Shown here one piece after another: positions 60,825 to 64,000 of a DNA stretch of 64,000 nt; position 1 is the first letter of the stretch; each line of letters starts with the position of its first letter. The stretch is from Oscillatoria sp. FACHB-1407 (lineage in GTDB: Bacteria; Cyanobacteriota; Cyanobacteriia; Elainellales; Elainellaceae). Where the stretch lies: contig NZ_JACJSA010000017.1 in the NCBI RefSeq assembly GCF_014697545.1, positions 1 through 64,000 on the forward strand, in the 5' to 3' direction. A program made the translations under genes and the position numbers. A model generated the notes under the pieces. It saw only the letters and a list, made by a program, of their open reading frames with translations. It was not told the DNA's origin and made no database searches.

Positions 60825-61958
60825 ATGGCACTCGCTGAGGAACTAACGCGAGATTGGCGATCGCGACTCCAAACAGACTGCTCTGATCAACCCACCGCTG
60901 CCCAGGATGCTATCGTCCAATGGCTGATTGGAGAAGATCGAGAACGGTTTGATGGGCTTGCGCCGACTCAGTTAGCCGTATTACAGCAGGCGATGGACTA
61001 TCGCTATCGCATTTTGCGGCAACGCTATTTGGGGGTGCCCCCAGAAAAGGCATACAGTAAGTTAATTCAACGGCTAAGTAGCCTATTCCTGATTCGCAGC
61101 AAAATTCGGACTTGGGTAGCACTGTCACGCGATCGCCAGCGATCGGTCACAGATGTGCTTAAGGAAGTGATTCAAGAACTCATTCAAAGTGACAGTTACA
61201 TTCGGCAACAAATGACATGGATTGCCCAATGTACGATGAATCCCCGTCTACGCAATGCGCTGTTGTTGACCAGCATTGAGGAATATTGTCTGCGCCCCAT
61301 TCGGAATCAACCGCTGTTGGTTTATCGTTTTGTTAATCACCTGCGGCGTACCTCGCGTGGGGGGATGACTCAGGTGCCAACGGGGGAGTTGGTGCGGCTC
61401 GTATCGGAGGAAATTACCCCCGATGAGGCAGACAATCCAGTCAGCTTGCTGGATAATCAGGCGGTGACTAAATATCAGGATGAGCAACTCCTGGAGGAGC
61501 AACAGGGGTTGCGAAATACGGTCAAAGATAGTTTTGTTACTTATTTGACCGAGAAAGTGGGTCCTGAAGCCGGGGAATGGTTGCTCTTGCATCTACAGGG
61601 AAAATCACAAGAGGCGATCGCTCAAGCTCTCAATATGCCAATCAAACAGGTGTATCGTTTGCGGGAGAAAATCAGCTATCACGCCATCAATGTTTTTGCG
61701 TCAAAGCATCCCAAATCAAGTTTAGTGACAGCGTGGCTCGGTACTTCATTGCAGGAGCACAGTTTGGGGTTAACTCCAGAGCAATGGCAGCAGTTTCTAA
61801 AAACTTGTACCCCAATTCAACAACAATTAATTGCCGAAATGAAAGCCGGAAAAACAGTGGAGGTGATTGCTCAAGAGCTAAATATGAAAGCGAATCAGAT
61901 TGCGGGTGAATGGAGTAAACTTTATTTATCAGCTCAAGAGTTGCGGAATACGCCATAA
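60825..61958 (+). CDS. HetZ-related protein (probable regulator)
   Basis: A 377-residue soluble helical protein. Features: YRILRQRYLGVPPEKAYSKL, IRTWVALSRDRQRSVTDVLKEVIQEL, NPRLRNALLLTSIEEYCLRPIRNQPLLVY-type core (start NPRLRNALLLTSIEEY), NHLRRTSRGGMTQVPTGELV, and a sigma-factor-like helix-turn-helix LQGKSQEAIAQALNMPIKQVYRLREK near 265-290. It resembles the HetZ-related group that affects cell differentiation in filamentous cyanobacteria, a recall-based call of moderate certainty. It may bind DNA. Confidence 0.6.
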   Translation: MALAEELTRDWRSRLQTDCSDQPTAAQDAIVQWLIGEDRERFDGLAPTQLAVLQQAMDYRYRILRQRYLGVPPEKAYSKLIQRLSSLFLIRSKIRTWVALSRDRQRSVTDVLKEVIQELIQSDSYIRQQMTWIAQCTMNPRLRNALLLTSIEEYCLRPIRNQPLLVYRFVNHLRRTSRGGMTQVPTGELVRLVSEEITPDEADNPVSLLDNQAVTKYQDEQLLEEQQGLRNTVKDSFVTYLTEKVGPEAGEWLLLHLQGKSQEAIAQALNMPIKQVYRLREKISYHAINVFASKHPKSSLVTAWLGTSLQEHSLGLTPEQWQQFLKTCTPIQQQLIAEMKAGKTVEVIAQELNMKANQIAGEWSKLYLSAQELRNTP

Positions 61959-62290
61959 ATCTTTTGAGATCAGTGAATGAGCAGTTTTTCCTCCAATCCA
62001 GTTTTGTTGCGCTACTGATATTGTCCGATTTCGACTCAGTATCTCCTACGAAGTTAAACATCCTTTGATGTCATTATTGATTACTACTCAGGTTGGGTAG
62101 ATGCTGAACGATACGGTTCTATTGCTGATACTTTTCGGCAATTGATAGCAATCGAAGAATGGATCGTGGCAGGGTGCAGGGGTAAAACCTCTGATTGGGG
62201 CTAATGCCCTGATACCTTTGTCTTAGCTATTTCAACGGTTGCTATAGATGCATTGGTTCACTTCAGCACATTCTCATCAAGTTATCCCCT
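61959..62290. other. Intergenic region
   Basis: 332 bp between the HetZ-related gene and the PilB-N-like gene. No gene or repeat seen, apart from a TTGCTATAGATGC phrase like those near 24477 and 26070. Confidence 0.5.
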
Positions 62291-63628
62291 ATGCTATCTC
62301 CCTTGGGCGATCGTGCTCAACCCAAGCCCAACGACCCAGTCTATGAATTAGTGTTATCCCAATTTCAGGGAGATCTGGCAGATCGCCTCAGCGTCGAGCA
62401 AATGTTTATTTTGATCGATGGTGTTCTGCCCTTTGAGGCGTGCCTTTACTATCAAGTGTTGCCACTATTTATAGAAGGGAGTCGGCTCAACCTGGGGATG
62501 GTGTTTCCCAATGACACATCGGCAGCGGATTATGTCCGGCGCATCGTTTCCTATCACAACTACTCTTTAGTGCCTCGCCCCATCTCGTCAGAAGCGTTGC
62601 AGGGAGCACTCACTGCCTATCTCAACTATTCTGGTAAAAAACAAGCGGCAAATCAGCGGCAGGCAGCCTCCAACAATCGCCCCAATCGCTACTCGGCGCG
62701 ATCGCGCTCTGGGCAAAATACCAATCCTGACATTCAAAAGACCCTCGTCGTTGATAGCCCTGAGAATTTGGGAGACGCGCTACTCAATGACATTCCATCC
62801 CAAGAACCGCCGACTCCTCCGCCCCATATCCCCTTCACTCCTAGCTCAGCCCAACCCAGCACTACACTGCAAGTCGGCGAGGATGATGCTCCCTCCTTTG
62901 AATCGCCCTTGCAACGCGAAGATCTGTTGACGGCAGACCCGCAAAACTGGCAACAGCAGAAGAATGAATCTCAAGAACTGCCTCCTGAACCGCCTCAGTT
63001 GCTCAGTCCACTACCAGAGATTGAGATTCAAACGAATTATCTGGCTGACCCCGTAGAGGTGTTGACGACCCTCCCACCAAAGGAGTTGCTGCAAGAACTC
63101 CTGGGGCGTGTGCTCTATGCCGGAATTGGACGTTTGTATTTTGAGCGACAACCGCAGTATGGGCGTGTGCTCTGGAGCCAGAATGGGGTCTTGCAATCGG
63201 TGTTAGACCGTTTAGACCCAGCCACATTTCAGGGCGTGCTGGATGAGTTAAAGCAGCTTACCCACTTACCCCTGGCAACGGTTCAAACAACAAAACAGGT
63301 TGAGGTAGAAAGGCTCTATCAACAAACCCGGTTGTTGCTACGGTTTAAGTTAATGCCAACTGAGTATGGCGAAGAGGCAACCTTACAGGTGTTGCGTGGA
63401 GCGGCTTTAAAGTTTCATCAGCAGCAACAACTGGCTAATTTAGAACGGGATGCGTTGACGATCGCCAAGCAGTTGCAGACGAAGGTGAGCGAAATTCGCG
63501 ATCGCGCCCGCCTTGAATCAGGTCTGGGTGGAGCCAAGCTGGATGCCTTACCTGCGCTTAATCAACTCCTGAAGCACATTGAGGAACAACTCGGTTCCTT
63601 AGCGGATGAGGAAGTGACGGAAGAGTGA
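62291..63628 (+). CDS. PilB/GspE-like N-domain protein without the ATPase core
   Basis: A 445-residue protein. Residues 20-115 (LSVEQMFILIDGVLPFEACL, GMVFPNDTSAADYVRRIVSY, ISSEALQGALTAYLNYSG) resemble the MshEN/GspE-N1 domain that precedes secretion ATPases. A Pro/Gln/Ser-rich linker runs from about 116 to 250. Residues 265-385 (LLQELLGRVLYAGIGRLYFE, GRVLWSQNGVLQSVLDRLDP, YGEEATLQVLRGA) resemble the N2 domain of PilB/GspE, but the Walker A and catalytic Glu box that should follow are absent. The C-terminus is coiled coil. Possibly a regulator or decoy of type IV pilus or secretion ATPases. Confidence 0.6.
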   Translation: MLSPLGDRAQPKPNDPVYELVLSQFQGDLADRLSVEQMFILIDGVLPFEACLYYQVLPLFIEGSRLNLGMVFPNDTSAADYVRRIVSYHNYSLVPRPISSEALQGALTAYLNYSGKKQAANQRQAASNNRPNRYSARSRSGQNTNPDIQKTLVVDSPENLGDALLNDIPSQEPPTPPPHIPFTPSSAQPSTTLQVGEDDAPSFESPLQREDLLTADPQNWQQQKNESQELPPEPPQLLSPLPEIEIQTNYLADPVEVLTTLPPKELLQELLGRVLYAGIGRLYFERQPQYGRVLWSQNGVLQSVLDRLDPATFQGVLDELKQLTHLPLATVQTTKQVEVERLYQQTRLLLRFKLMPTEYGEEATLQVLRGAALKFHQQQQLANLERDALTIAKQLQTKVSEIRDRARLESGLGGAKLDALPALNQLLKHIEEQLGSLADEEVTEE

Positions 63629-63639
63629 AAGAGTCAGTG

Positions 63640-63890
63640 GTTGATGGTCAATGGTCAGTGGTCAATAGTCAATGGTTGATGGTCAATGGTCAGTGGTCAA
63701 GGGTTGATGGTCAATGGTCAGTGGTCAAGGGTTGATGGTCAGTGGTCAATAGTCAATGGTTGATGGTCAATAGTCAATGGTTGATGGTCAATAGTCAATG
63801 GTCAGTGGTCAATGGTTGATGGTCAATGGTCAATGGTTGATGGTCAGTGGTCAATGGTTGATGGTCGGTGGTCAATGGTTGATGGTCAGT
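63640..63890. repeat. Long heptamer array, TGGTCAA/TGGTCAG/TGGTTGA class
   Basis: About 35 consecutive degenerate heptamers with consensus T(G/A)GT(C/T)(A/G)(A/G). A shorter array of the same class in the opposite orientation lies at 10956-11047. Non-coding. Confidence 0.85.
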
Positions 63891-64000
63891 GATCCAGCGA
63901 GAGGGTCGGAAAGTTGGTTAGGACTTACGCAAACCTCAAACTCAAACCTCGTAACTTCTTCCCCCTCGACTTCTCCACGACCAAGTGCTGGGACTTCCTA

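Noticed and set aside
63640-63890. CRISPR array or centromere-like iterons
   Set aside because: Seven-base degenerate tandem units without spacers and with no replication or partition gene nearby.

Overview
The window is a stretch of cyanobacterial chromosome, most likely from a filamentous species. The HIP1 octamer GCGATCGC is frequent throughout. The left edge cuts the photosystem II gene psbD, and many small proteins belong to cyanobacterium-specific families (UPF0367, CAAD, cyAbrB, a HetZ-like protein). The intergenic DNA is full of short tandem heptamer repeats (STRR) and small non-coding repeat elements. I saw no transposase, CRISPR array, tRNA or rRNA gene.

Region 1 (1-2.5 kb): start of psbD, a UPF0367 protein, a CbiO-like ABC ATPase, a 135-bp MITE-like element and a glycosyltransferase. 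Region 2 (3.2-15.8 kb): a catabolic and uptake cluster. It holds uracil phosphoribosyltransferase (upp), a long GTP-cyclohydrolase-II-like protein (Urc1 type), a DUF1688 protein (Urc4 type), an allophanate-hydrolase C-domain-like protein, two biuret-hydrolase-like cysteine hydrolases, a formamidase, and a complete BMP-type (nucleoside-class) ABC transporter of one lipoprotein, two permeases and a double ATPase. Together these look like import of a pyrimidine or nucleoside, salvage to the nucleotide, and breakdown by the reductase-independent URC route with recovery of nitrogen from urea- and amide-type products. Heptamer repeats sit at most of the gene junctions here.

Region 3 (16-30 kb): a small membrane-anchored protein, the RNase P RNA gene rnpB (with heptamer repeats inserted in its P12 region) followed by rnc, a Gfo/Idh/MocA oxidoreductase, a sensor histidine kinase, several small conserved proteins including two ORFs under 60 codons, a large coiled-coil membrane protein with EFQ-rich repeats, and ribD with a CAAD-domain gene. 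Region 4 (31-38 kb): the outer-membrane block bamA-lpxC-fabZ-lpxA-lpxB preceded by purC, all on the minus strand. Region 5 (38.5-43.5 kb): a small conserved protein, a peptide-type substrate-binding lipoprotein, era, and an aspartoacylase-family protein.

Region 6 (43.6-53.3 kb) is the most unusual part. It contains a decayed 42-bp minisatellite, a 1215-residue NACHT NTPase with about 20 HEAT repeats, a protein joining a ribbon-helix-helix-like N-terminus to a cyAbrB domain, a small HEAT protein sharing the GVAGNVEG motif with the NACHT protein, and a TIR-transmembrane-WD40 protein with 14 WD repeats. A membrane CxxCH (Tll0287-like) protein follows. This has the composition of a bacterial STAND/TIR conflict (immunity) island and is the best candidate for an undescribed system.

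Region 7 (53.3-64 kb): an aminotransferase, mltA whose 3' end has been tandemly copied three extra times downstream, a protein with a possible TIR-like nucleotide-binding C-terminus, a UgpC/MalK-type ABC ATPase, a coiled-coil protein, a HetZ-related protein, and a protein resembling the N-domains of PilB/GspE without the ATPase. The window ends in a long run of a second heptamer (TGGTCAA class). Three exact-length (100-bp) copies of one MITE-like element and many copies of a second composite repeat are spread over the window.
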